Assembly (NCBI GenBank): GCA_012728025.1
Contig: JAAYFX010000072.1
Coordinates: 1-6,414 of the forward strand
From: Clostridiales bacterium
GTDB lineage: Bacteria > Bacillota > Clostridia > Oscillospirales > Oscillospiraceae
Direction: 5' to 3'
Length of the DNA stretch: 6,414 nt
Of this stretch, positions 1 to 5,907 are shown piece after piece (positions within the stretch are counted from its first letter, which is position 1; the number at the start of each line of letters is the position of its first letter). The position numbers and the translations under genes are program-made. The notes under the pieces were generated by a model. The model was given only the letters and a program-made list of their open reading frames with translations. It searched no databases and was not told the DNA's origin.

Positions 1-147
1 GATTACCTTGCCGGAATTGCCAAGCTAAAATCGGCAGATAATCAAAAAGAGAGGATTGTTCTGCTCCTTCATGCGGCAAAAATTCTTGGAGAAGATGAGT
101 TTGCCTGTCTTTCACAGGCTGCGGAAAGTTTTGATAACGCCGGTTAG
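1..147 (+). CDS. C-terminal end of an unrecognised protein (partial)
   Basis: Frame 1 is open from the first base to a TAG at 145-147 and gives the last 48 residues of a protein whose start lies outside the window. The peptide is helical in character and rich in Ala, Leu, Lys and Glu, with a central hydrophobic stretch (ERIVLLLHAAKIL) followed by an acidic patch (GEDEF). I do not recognise a family and see no catalytic motif. The other two + frames are closed by stops within the first 40 bases. One - strand frame is also open here, but its Gln/Pro/His-rich translation looks less natural. A small hairpin follows the stop at 156-172, as expected at the end of a gene. It is separated from the germination operon by more than 300 bases and a strong terminator, so it is probably a different transcription unit. 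Confidence 0.55.
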   Translation, partial: DYLAGIAKLKSADNQKERIVLLLHAAKILGEDEFACLSQAAESFDNAG

Positions 148-155
148 GATTAAGC

Positions 156-172
156 ATAAAACATGGTTTTAT
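156..172 (+). terminator. weak AT-rich terminator-like hairpin
   Basis: ATAAAAC (156-162) pairs with GTTTTAT (166-172) around the loop ATG, giving a 7-bp stem with a single G-C pair, followed by the pyrimidine-rich CTTTCTTCC. It lies 8 nt after the stop of the incoming gene. Low GC makes it a poor intrinsic terminator; placement is the main argument. Confidence 0.3.
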
Positions 173-207
173 CTTTCTTCCACAAGAGTTTAAGAAGGCT
201 AATATGA

Positions 208-216
208 TGATATAAT
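208..216 (+). promoter_or_regulatory. extended -10 promoter (sigma-A type)
   Basis: TG at 208-209, one base, then a perfect TATAAT at 211-216 form an extended -10 element. The -35 region (TTTAAG at 189-194, 16-nt spacer) matches TTGACA poorly, which extended -10 promoters tolerate. Start of transcription would be near 222-224. No ORF follows before the terminator at 332-376, so the product would be a short non-coding RNA of roughly 150 nt or a terminated leader. AT-rich intergenic DNA produces TATAAT by chance, hence moderate confidence. Confidence 0.4.
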
Positions 217-331
217 ATTCGATTTTCGTGCCGTACAGAAAAAGTTGCCGCACAACCGCTTACTTTTAAAAACCGTTAGTTTTTAGAGCAAAAAATAAAA
301 AATATAAACTAAACGTATGCTTTACAAATCA

Positions 332-376
332 AAAAAACACTTCTGCCACCTTGATAAGGCGGCAGAAGTGTTTTTT
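332..376 (+). terminator. strong intrinsic terminator, possibly bidirectional
   Basis: A run of A at 332-337 and CACTTCTGCC at 338-347 pair with GGCAGAAGTG at 361-370 and the T run at 371-376. An inner CCTT/AAGG stem (349-352 with 356-359) closes a GAT loop. The GC-containing stem followed by six T on the + strand, with a matching A run on the 5' side, is the classic shape of a terminator that can work in both directions. It ends any transcript arriving from the left and insulates the germination operon. Confidence 0.85.
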
Positions 377-397
377 ATATGGCATATCCGCATACTA
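368..397 (+). promoter_or_regulatory. candidate sigma-G type promoter of the germination operon
   Basis: CATACTA at 391-397 is an exact match to the -10 consensus of the forespore factor sigma G (CATWHTA in Bacillus subtilis). The -35 position 18 nt upstream (GTGTT, 368-372) matches the GHATR consensus only in part and overlaps the terminator stem and T run. A second, weaker arrangement is GCATC at 404-408 with TATTATA at 426-432 (17-nt gap). Ger receptor operons in B. subtilis are transcribed by sigma G, which makes this the expected class; the precise site is inferred. Confidence 0.4.
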
Positions 398-461
398 AAT
401 CTGGCATCGCTTATATGGAATACTATATTATAATTCGGCAATATTAAACATACCAAGTCGT

Positions 462-468
462 GGAAGGG
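462..468 (+). promoter_or_regulatory. ribosome binding site deciding the gerA-family start
   Basis: GGAAGGG is the only Shine-Dalgarno-like sequence near the start of the first receptor gene. It sits 9 nt before a TTG at 478-480. It overlaps or touches the in-frame GTG at 460 and ATG at 469, so it cannot serve those. This favours the TTG start. Confidence 0.5.
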
Positions 469-477
469 ATGGTCTTA

Positions 478-2100
478 TTGTTTCTAAGGTTTTTATTCCG
501 AAAACTGCGGTTCTTCGGTAGTAGCTGTCTTTCCCATAAACCTGAAGGGGAATATCACGAAAAGCAGTCGGATGAATGTAAAATTAAAACTAGGCTTCAA
601 AAAAGCCTTGACTCTATTAAAGACAGTCTGGGTAATAGCTGCGATGTAAAAACCCATACTTTTAAATTTGGACCGGAAAAACGCTTTTCAGGCGCAATAG
701 TTTTTATTGACGGCCTTGTCAGCAGCAGCACAATCACTGAATCTATTTTACGGCCTATTGTAAGCTGGCAGCCCATATATAAATTAGGTTTTTCTGAGGA
801 TGAGCTTGCCGATTTGGTTTCCGGTGAGTTGCTTTGTGCCGGTGAGGTTACCAAGGTTTCCCTATTGTCAGAGCTTACCCTAGGCTGCCTTTCCGGAGAC
901 ACTGCCATACTTCTGGATGGCTGCCCCTTTGGCCTTGTAGTCAGCACAAAAGGTTGGGAAAAACGCAACGTAACAGAGCCTCAAGCCGAAACCGTCGTCC
1001 GTGGCCCCCGTGAGGGTTTTACGGAAAACCTGCGTACAAATACAGCTCTTGTCCGCCGAAAACTAAAAAGTGAAAACCTGCGGGTAGAAAATCTTATAGT
1101 AGGCCGAAATACACAAACAGATATTTGCATTATGTATCTGGACGGCATAGCTGACCCCAAGGTTATAGAGACTGTAAAGTACCGCATATCAGGTCTTGAT
1201 GTCGATTCAATATTGGAATCCGGTTATATAGAGGAATATATTGAGGATGCGCCCTTTTCCCCTTTCGCAACTGTGGGCTATACGGAAAAGCCCGATGTGG
1301 TGGCCGCCCGCTTGCTGGAAGGGCGGGTGGGTATTGTTGTTGACGGAACACCTATCGTCTTAACGGTGCCTATGCTTTTCATAGAAAACTTTCAGACTAC
1401 GGAGGATTATTACACCCGCCCCCTTTACGCAAGCCTTGTAAGGATATTGCGTTTTATAGGCTATCTTATAACAGTTTTTTTGCCTGCAATTTATATAGCT
1501 CTTATTAACTTCCATCAAGAGCTTATTCCAACCACACTTTTATTTACCATCGCCAATGCGAGGGAGGGTACCCCCTTCCCCGCCCTTTTGGAAATGATGA
1601 TAATGATATTTGCCTTCGAGATACTCCGAGAGGCCGGCATACGCCTGCCCCGTCCCGTAGGTCAGGCCATCAGCATAGTCGGCGCTCTTGTAATGGGCGA
1701 CGCTGCCGTTTCAGCGGGCCTTGTGGGGGCGCCTATACTAATAACTGTTGCAATAACCTCTGTTGCGGGTTTTCTTGTACCGGCGCAAAACGACTCTGCC
1801 TCACTTTTACGGCTTATCATGATGCTCCTTGCTTCCTTTGCTGGCTGGTATGGGGTTTCAATGGGGTTTTTGGCTGTGCTTTTATATATCGGCTCTCTTG
1901 ATTCCTTTGGCACAAGCTATTTTGACGGCTTTGCTTGGTCAACTAATCTTCAGGATTCTATTGTCCGTATGCCCCTGTGGTCCATGGTGCGAAGACCTAA
2001 AGATATAGCACGTAATAATCTAGTACGGCGGCGCTTTTTTATCCCGCCCTTAAGACCTCATTCACATGATGATAATGATGATAGCGAAAGGGAGGGATAA
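478..2100 (+). CDS. spore germination protein, GerA family (receptor A subunit)
   Basis: This is the A subunit of a GerA-type nutrient receptor, which sits in the inner spore membrane and, with B and C subunits, senses germinants. Counting from the upstream in-frame GTG at 460 (546 residues), the soluble N-terminal part spans about 45-290. It carries the family block VVRGPREGFTENLRTN (179-194) and a conserved LDGIADPKV segment (227-235). The membrane part begins near 325, with helices around 325-349, 355-366, 376-390, 403-440 and 450-478, including the hallmark PFPALLEMMIMIFAFEILRE (372-391) and RLPRPVGQAISIVGALVMGD (395-414). Length is normal for the family. The chosen TTG start gives 540 residues and has the only usable ribosome site. 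The tail from 510 is basic, then ends in a short His/Asp/Glu-rich stretch. It is the first gene of an A-C-B operon, an order also seen in B. subtilis gerK, but the paralogue and germinant cannot be named. Confidence 0.93.
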   Translation: MFLRFLFRKLRFFGSSCLSHKPEGEYHEKQSDECKIKTRLQKSLDSIKDSLGNSCDVKTHTFKFGPEKRFSGAIVFIDGLVSSSTITESILRPIVSWQPIYKLGFSEDELADLVSGELLCAGEVTKVSLLSELTLGCLSGDTAILLDGCPFGLVVSTKGWEKRNVTEPQAETVVRGPREGFTENLRTNTALVRRKLKSENLRVENLIVGRNTQTDICIMYLDGIADPKVIETVKYRISGLDVDSILESGYIEEYIEDAPFSPFATVGYTEKPDVVAARLLEGRVGIVVDGTPIVLTVPMLFIENFQTTEDYYTRPLYASLVRILRFIGYLITVFLPAIYIALINFHQELIPTTLLFTIANAREGTPFPALLEMMIMIFAFEILREAGIRLPRPVGQAISIVGALVMGDAAVSAGLVGAPILITVAITSVAGFLVPAQNDSASLLRLIMMLLASFAGWYGVSMGFLAVLLYIGSLDSFGTSYFDGFAWSTNLQDSIVRMPLWSMVRRPKDIARNNLVRRRFFIPPLRPHSHDDNDDSEREG

Positions 2101-2108
2101 ATCCGAAA

Positions 2109-3296
2109 ATGAGTATGCGTTTATTTAAAAAGACTGCCGCCTTGGGCATCCTAATATCTATTCTGGCCGGTTTCAGCGGCTGTTGGGACAGTAAGGAAAT
2201 AGATACAATTCAAATAGTTACAGGAGTTGGCCTTGACAAGGCTGAAAATGATGAATATGTGGACATATCCATTCAAATTGCTAAAACGAGTCCCAGCGCT
2301 CCGGGGACAAAAGACTCTAACGGCAACGGTGACTCTAAAATCATTTTGGAGTCCTCTAAGCAAACTATTCTTGAAGGTGTTGCCGAGCTTAATTTAAACA
2401 ACAGCAGGTCCCCTATTTTCCACCACAATCAAGTTTTGCTCATAAGTGCGGATTTGGCAAAGGAAGGTATTACAGAATATCTTGATGCTTTTATGCGTGA
2501 CCGTGAGGCTCGTTTGGAGGTTCTTGTCGTCATTGTAGACGGCGAGGCAAAAGAAATGCTTCAGGCAGATTTTGAGCAGGAAAAGGTTTCGGGCATTTTT
2601 TTAAGGCGCACTATACGTCTGCTTTCAAATGTAACCCCCGAATACAGTGTACGCATGATTGACCTTGCCTCTCGGCTTCGGGATGAGTCTATTTCACCAG
2701 TCGCCACCTTGGTTAGATTGGAAGATAATGATGATAAGAAAAACCTCTTGGTGGAAGGCATGGCCGTTTTTGACAGTGAGGGAAAGATGATAGGAAATAT
2801 AGACGCTGACGAGATGCGAGGCTATGTCTGGGCCATGGGAAAAGTTGAGCAAGGCAGGGTTGCGGTTGAATGTGAATACGGCAGAGCCGCCTTTCAAATT
2901 ATAAGCATGGATTGCAAAAGAAATGTTAAGCTCAACGAAAAAGGTCAGGTAAATGTATCCTTTGATGTTGACGCTACACTTAACATCGGAGAGCTGCGGG
3001 GCTTTGAAAATTTGACCCCGTCAGAGCTTATTTCTCATCTTATAGAGGAAACCGAAGGAGAAATAGAAGATACTATCAAGGGCACCTTCCAGTCAATGCA
3101 GGATTTAGGCGCTGATATTTATGGTGTTGGTCTTGATTTAAAGCGCCACCATCCAAAGCAGTGGGATAAGCTTAAAGACCGCTGGGAAGATTACTTTTCA
3201 GAAGCAGAGCTGGAGTTGGATGTTAATGTTAGAATTCCCGGAACAGGTCAAATAAAAAAATCTCTTGAGATGGAGGATGGTGAAAATGAGAGTTGA
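2109..3296 (+). CDS. spore germination lipoprotein, Ger(x)C family (receptor C subunit)
   Basis: This is the C subunit of the receptor, a lipoprotein held on the outer face of the inner spore membrane. The N-terminus is a lipoprotein signal: basic RLFKK (4-8), a hydrophobic core (9-21) and the lipobox FSGC with the lipidated Cys at 25. The -3 residue is Phe where Leu is usual. GCWDSKEID directly after it is the family signature. A low-complexity Ser/Gly/Asn linker lies at 61-76. The C-terminal domain shows the family pattern around 299-380: a helix from FENLTPSEL, GADIYGVG (334-341), HPKQWDKLKDRWEDYF (348-363) and DVNVRIPGTGQI at the end. The 395-residue length is typical. It starts 8 nt after the A gene; AAAGGGAGG at 2087-2095 is its ribosome site, with a rather long spacing, and no better in-frame start exists. 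ATG at 2115 is an alternative. Confidence 0.93.
   Translation: MSMRLFKKTAALGILISILAGFSGCWDSKEIDTIQIVTGVGLDKAENDEYVDISIQIAKTSPSAPGTKDSNGNGDSKIILESSKQTILEGVAELNLNNSRSPIFHHNQVLLISADLAKEGITEYLDAFMRDREARLEVLVVIVDGEAKEMLQADFEQEKVSGIFLRRTIRLLSNVTPEYSVRMIDLASRLRDESISPVATLVRLEDNDDKKNLLVEGMAVFDSEGKMIGNIDADEMRGYVWAMGKVEQGRVAVECEYGRAAFQIISMDCKRNVKLNEKGQVNVSFDVDATLNIGELRGFENLTPSELISHLIEETEGEIEDTIKGTFQSMQDLGADIYGVGLDLKRHHPKQWDKLKDRWEDYFSEAELELDVNVRIPGTGQIKKSLEMEDGENES
3272..3276 (+). promoter_or_regulatory. ribosome binding site inside the C gene, setting the permease start
   Basis: GGAGG lies 9 nt before ATG 3286, still within the coding end of the Ger(x)C gene. It excludes the more upstream in-frame TTG at 3265 and ATG at 3277 as likely starts. 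Confidence 0.7.
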
Positions 3297-4386
3297 TAAG
3301 GGCCTTATCACCGGAAATCAGTTTATGTTTTCCATCATCTGCTTTATTCAATCCTCCTCACTTCTCACCTCATTTTTAACTTCGGTGACCTTACAGGATT
3401 CTTGGCTTATTGTTATTTTTGGGGCCATTTTCTTTATACCGGTTATTTTTATTTATCGAGAAATTATGCTATTATTTCCCGATAAAAACTTGATACAAAT
3501 TCTTGATGAAGTTTACGGGCCGATTTTGGGTAAAGTTTTCGGTATAATCTATATCTGGTTCTTTTTAAGCTTGACATCTCTTAATGTTTTGGACCTCGGA
3601 GACTTCACAAAGCTTACAATCATGCACGAAACTCCCAGTGTGGTTCTTATGATAATGTGTGTTTTGGTGGCTTCCATAGCTGTTCGCCATGGTATAGGTC
3701 TTGTCACAAAATACAGCACATTTTTCTCAGTAACCGTATCATGCCTTCTTATAATTTCAGTACTTCTTTTATTAAATCAAATAAAACTTGAAAATTTTTT
3801 GCCAATTTTAAGTTTGCCCTTTAAAAAATACGTTCAAGGTACACATCTTATAACCACAATCCCTTTTGGAGAGCTTCTTGTCTTTCTTATGATACACCCC
3901 AGCGTTAAACTTAACAGAAAACAGGCGACTAAATACCTTTTCTGGGGCTTTGGCCTTGGTACTGTCAGCATACTTGTGGTTTTGTGCCAGAATATAGCTG
4001 TGTTGGGAAATATGCTGGATATGTTTGCTCTCCCCACTCTCGTCACCTTAAGGCTTATAAATCTTGGCGAGGCTTTAAGCAGAATGGAGGTTCTTTTTTC
4101 TGTTATACTCATCATGTTGCTATTTTTTAAAATATCTGTCCTTTATTACGTATCCGTATTGGCCGTTTCGCAAATGTTTAATACAAACCAGCTCCGCTAT
4201 CTAAGCCTTGCCGCAGGTGCCTTGATTGTCTGCTATGCTCTTACCCTATACCCAAGTCCTGTGGAGCATGCGGAATCTGCAAAAAATATCACTCCCTTCG
4301 TATGGACTCCCATTGAATTTTTAATCCCCCTTTTGACTTTGATATTAGGCAAATTTAAAAAAAGAAAACAGCTTAAGGAGGCGTAA
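3286..4386 (+). CDS. spore germination permease, GerB family (receptor B subunit)
   Basis: This is the integral-membrane B subunit, related to amino-acid/polyamine transporters of the APC superfamily and thought to bind or sense the germinant. From ATG 3286 the protein has 366 residues, the usual length. It opens with MRVDKGLITGNQF, the typical short N-terminus before helix 1. About ten hydrophobic segments follow, near 12-34, 38-57, 79-104, 117-133, 143-164, 186-204, 218-240, 270-292, 303-321 and 339-355. The RMEVLF segment (266-271) corresponds to the conserved stretch before helix 8 in the family. A basic tail (GKFKKRKQLKEA) ends the protein, probably in the spore core. Its start overlaps the end of the C gene by 11 nt, so translation is likely coupled. 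Stop is TAA, followed at once by a second TAA. Confidence 0.92.
   Translation: MRVDKGLITGNQFMFSIICFIQSSSLLTSFLTSVTLQDSWLIVIFGAIFFIPVIFIYREIMLLFPDKNLIQILDEVYGPILGKVFGIIYIWFFLSLTSLNVLDLGDFTKLTIMHETPSVVLMIMCVLVASIAVRHGIGLVTKYSTFFSVTVSCLLIISVLLLLNQIKLENFLPILSLPFKKYVQGTHLITTIPFGELLVFLMIHPSVKLNRKQATKYLFWGFGLGTVSILVVLCQNIAVLGNMLDMFALPTLVTLRLINLGEALSRMEVLFSVILIMLLFFKISVLYYVSVLAVSQMFNTNQLRYLSLAAGALIVCYALTLYPSPVEHAESAKNITPFVWTPIEFLIPLLTLILGKFKKRKQLKEA
4375..4381 (+). promoter_or_regulatory. consensus ribosome binding site for the small fourth gene
   Basis: AAGGAGG, a perfect Shine-Dalgarno sequence, overlaps the last codons of the permease gene and sits 8 nt before TTG 4390. It is the best such site in the operon and strongly supports translation of the small ORF from a TTG start. 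Confidence 0.8.
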
Positions 4387-4389
4387 TAA

Positions 4390-4599
4390 TTGCTGGTCTT
4401 GCTGCTTGTATTCGCCCTTATAGCCTTAATTGATTTTGGGCCGCTGGTACGAAAAAAATCACGTCGTGGCATGATAGGGTTTTTAACTCTTTTTACCCCC
4501 GCCCTTATCCTAGCCATACTTTTAAGAAACAAAAGTGAGGTACCAAGCCTTTTGCAAGCCGTTGATAATTTTTTTAAGGCTTTGGGCTTCAGCTATTAA
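4390..4599 (+). CDS. small two-helix membrane protein, putative germinant-receptor D subunit
   Basis: A 69-residue protein starts at TTG 4390, 3 nt after the permease stop, with a perfect ribosome site. Two hydrophobic segments (about 1-19 and 28-45) flank a strongly basic loop (RKKSRR, 21-26). By the positive-inside rule the loop faces the spore core and both ends face outward. The C-terminal part (46-69) is a short amphipathic segment ending in FKALGFSY. Some Bacillus Ger operons carry a fourth gene for a small two-helix 'D' protein that modulates receptor function. Size, topology and operon place all agree with that class, but I cannot show sequence homology by eye. The alternative is a lineage-specific small membrane protein of unknown role. 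It is almost certainly expressed with the receptor. Confidence 0.75.
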   Translation: MLVLLLVFALIALIDFGPLVRKKSRRGMIGFLTLFTPALILAILLRNKSEVPSLLQAVDNFFKALGFSY

Positions 4600-4602
4600 A
4601 TT

Positions 4603-4633
4603 ATAAAAGACCTGCGCTTATATTTCACGCAGG
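4603..4633 (-). terminator. hairpin after the operon, T-rich on the - strand
   Basis: CCTGCG (4611-4616) pairs with CGCAGG (4628-4633) around an 11-nt AT-rich loop, just after the last germination gene. On the + strand no T run follows. On the - strand it is followed by TCTTTTATAATTT, so it would work better as a backup terminator for leftward transcripts. The 6-bp stem is short. Confidence 0.35.
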
Positions 4634-4660
4634 CTCTTGGACGTTTGCCTCAACAGCGTC

Positions 4661-4711
4661 AAAAAAAATTAAAATAATAACGGCCCTGCCATAGCATGGG
4701 CCGTTATCTTT
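4661..4711. terminator. intrinsic terminator between convergent genes
   Basis: ATAACGGCCC (4677-4686) and GGGCCGTTAT (4698-4707) form a perfect 10-bp stem around an 11-nt loop. On the - strand the stem is followed by TATTTTAATTTTTTTT (4676 down to 4661), an excellent U tract. On the + strand it is followed only by CTTTATA. It therefore best ends leftward transcription from the zinc-ribbon gene, and probably also rightward transcription from the germination operon. Confidence 0.75.
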
Positions 4712-4716
4712 ATACA

Positions 4717-4777
4717 TAAATAAAATGGCGCAGCGCAAAATAATGTGAAAAACACTTGCGAAACGCCAATTTATTTA
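4717..4777. repeat. 61-nt near-perfect inverted repeat (long hairpin)
   Basis: TAAATAAAATGGCG (4717-4730) and CGCCAATTTATTTA (4764-4777) are inverted repeats with one A-A mismatch in 14 positions. Inside, after a symmetric 3/3 internal loop, CGCAA (4733-4737) pairs with TTGCG (4756-4760), and GTG (4744-4746) with CAC (4753-4755) around an A5 loop. The A/T arms flanking a GC core would give U-rich ends on both strands, so it may act as a second bidirectional terminator. A remnant of a small palindromic repeat element is the alternative; copies elsewhere in the genome would decide. Confidence 0.65.
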
Positions 4778-4926
4778 GTCCTGTCGCAGGTTATATAGGC
4801 AATGCCAAGGCAAGCCTCATGTATGTACAGCACACAGAAGAGCTTGCAAGACGACAAAAAAGTCGTGTTTGGGCTTTTTCCGGAGCAATAACACAGGCGT
4901 AGAACTTCTTCGATTTCCTGATTGTC
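4778..4926. other. downstream region of the zinc-ribbon gene, no identified gene
   Basis: This stretch holds only minor structure: CCTG-TCG-CAGG at 4781-4791, interlaced GGCA/TGCC and AGGC/GCCT motifs near 4797-4818, the palindrome CTTGCAAG at 4843-4850, and ACGAC/GTCGT with an A6 loop at 4851-4866. None has the form of a known RNA or a canonical terminator. On the - strand the zinc-ribbon frame stays open past its stop down to 4774. I see no convincing gene here. It is probably the 3' untranslated part of the zinc-ribbon transcript, which would end at the hairpins to the left. Confidence 0.4.
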
Positions 4927-5208
4927 TTAAGCTTCTTCGTCTCTCATCTTTGCAAAGCACTCGCTGCAATAGACGGGTCTGTCTGATTTAGGCTCAAAAG
5001 GAACCTTTGCCTCTTTGCCGCAGGCAGCGCAGGTTGCGGCAAAATACTCTCTGGGACCACGAGCCGCATTCTTTCTTGCGTCACGGCATCCCTTGCAGCG
5101 CTGGGGCTCATTCTGGAAGCCACGCTCTGCATAGAATTCCTGCTCTCCGGCTGTGAATACGAAGTCCTGTCCGCATTCCTTACATACCAAGCTTTTGTCT
5201 TCGAACAT
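4927..5208 (-). CDS. double zinc-ribbon protein (CxxC-x17-CxxC type)
   Basis: A 93-residue protein contains four CxxC knuckles that make two zinc ribbons. The first ribbon uses C9-x2-C12 and C38-x2-C41, with the conserved block FTAGEQEFYAERGFQNEPQRC between them. The second uses C60-x2-C63 and C81-x2-C84, separated by exactly 17 residues, followed by F85. Both halves match small zinc-ribbon proteins that are common in Clostridia and other bacteria and have no defined biochemical role; nucleic-acid or protein binding is only a guess. The ATG at 5206-5208 is preceded by AGAGAGG with a 7-nt spacing, a good ribosome site. It lies 54 nt downstream of sigH on the same strand, so co-transcription is possible, although a small hairpin sits in the gap. 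Confidence 0.88.
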   Translation of the reverse strand: MFEDKSLVCKECGQDFVFTAGEQEFYAERGFQNEPQRCKGCRDARKNAARGPREYFAATCAACGKEAKVPFEPKSDRPVYCSECFAKMRDEEA

Positions 5209-5226
5209 GATGAATCCTCTCTTTTG

Positions 5227-5249
5227 AAAAAGACTTACCCTTACGGGTA
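5227..5249 (-). terminator. weak hairpin between sigH and the zinc-ribbon gene
   Basis: On the - strand TACCC-GTAA-GGGTA forms a 5-bp stem capped by a GNRA-type tetraloop, then AGTC and a run of five T. It could partly terminate sigH transcripts or be a structured leader of the zinc-ribbon mRNA. The 4-nt gap before the T run and the short stem make full termination doubtful. Confidence 0.35.
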
Positions 5250-5262
5250 TATATTGCGTCAG

Positions 5263-5877
5263 CTATCGCTGATGTCGCTGAGGTAGGTTCCGCGCCAGCT
5301 TTCGTCTGATGCGCTGTACGGCATTGTCCACAGACTTTTCCGGCCTTCCGCAGGCCTCGGCTATCTCTGAATATGATAGGCCGCGAAGGAAAAGTCCCAA
5401 TATTTCTGCTTCAAATTTTGACAAAGACCGTGAATAGGTTTGAAAAATCTCATTGGCGCTCTCTCTTGCCAACACCTGTTCCTCAGGTGTTCGTCTGAAT
5501 ACCTCGGCGTTTGATACCGCATTGGACTGGCTTTCATCTGAGAGGACATCGTCGAACGAAACCATGTCGTTCAAAGGTTCGTGCTTCTTGCGGGATGCAG
5601 TTTTAATCGCTGAATATATCCGCCGTTTAACGCATATTTCCGCGTATGTCTTAAAAGAAGTGTTCATGGATAAGTCGAATTCCCGTATTGCGGAAAGAAG
5701 ACCCAGCATCCCTTCCTGAATTAAATCCTCGACGTCTCCGCCGACAAGGAAAAAGGGTCTTGAGCATATTTTGACTAAACGGGCATAGCGCAGGGCGAGC
5801 TGCTCCTCCGCCGCTTTATCGCCAGAGTTCACCATGCGCAATAAATCATTATCACTAAGTTGAGCATAGAAATCCAT
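5263..5877 (-). CDS. sigH: RNA polymerase sporulation sigma factor, SigH (Spo0H) type
   Basis: A 204-residue sigma-70 family protein, close to the length of Bacillus SigH (218), which directs early sporulation and stationary-phase genes. Region 2 spans about 25-95. It includes the core-binding helix DLIQEGMLGLLSAIREFD (51-68) and the DNA-melting and -10 recognition part SFKTYAEICVKRRIYSAIKTA (74-94), followed by SRKKHEPLN, a stretch typical of SigH. A short linker (105-130) leads to region 4 (about 150-198), with the helix-turn-helix LSYSEIAEACGRPEKSVDNA (167-186) and the basic RIRRKLARN. No region 1.1 or 3 is seen, as expected. Start ATG at 5875-5877 has only a modest ribosome site (CAGGG, 8 nt away). 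A strong sigma-A promoter lies directly upstream. The gene follows glmM on the same strand. A different group-3 sporulation sigma is possible but fits less well. Confidence 0.85.
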   Translation of the reverse strand: MDFYAQLSDNDLLRMVNSGDKAAEEQLALRYARLVKICSRPFFLVGGDVEDLIQEGMLGLLSAIREFDLSMNTSFKTYAEICVKRRIYSAIKTASRKKHEPLNDMVSFDDVLSDESQSNAVSNAEVFRRTPEEQVLARESANEIFQTYSRSLSKFEAEILGLFLRGLSYSEIAEACGRPEKSVDNAVQRIRRKLARNLPQRHQR

Positions 5878-5907
5878 AATATAGCCCTGTTATCCTAAAC
5901 GACTTTG

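Noticed and set aside
1..162. A - strand frame open from an ATG at 160-162 to the window start
   Set aside because: It mirrors the incoming + strand frame, has no ribosome site, and its Gln/Pro/His-rich translation looks like a shadow. The + strand reading is followed by a fitting hairpin.
2068..2732. Shared GATAATGATGATA string in the end of the A gene and the middle of the C gene
   Set aside because: Both copies encode Asp/Asn-rich stretches with common codons. A 13-base match of this low complexity is expected by chance and does not suggest a repeat element.
597..2897. Several - strand ORFs of 62-123 codons inside the first two receptor genes
   Set aside because: They lie wholly inside GerA and Ger(x)C genes that are recognised by family motifs, lack ribosome sites and have Arg/Ser-rich translations typical of antisense shadows.
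3834..4532. Two - strand ORFs opposite the permease and the small membrane gene
   Set aside because: Both are antisense to well-supported genes, and one crosses the junction of two genes in the operon. No ribosome site or family motif is visible.
4851..4866. ACGAC/GTCGT hairpin with an A6 loop downstream of the zinc-ribbon gene
   Set aside because: The T run lies in the loop on the - strand and not after the stem, so it lacks terminator form. A 5-bp stem alone is weak evidence.
5361..5719. A + strand ORF and a second - strand frame overlapping sigH
   Set aside because: They are shadows of the sigma factor gene, whose regions 2 and 4 are clear.
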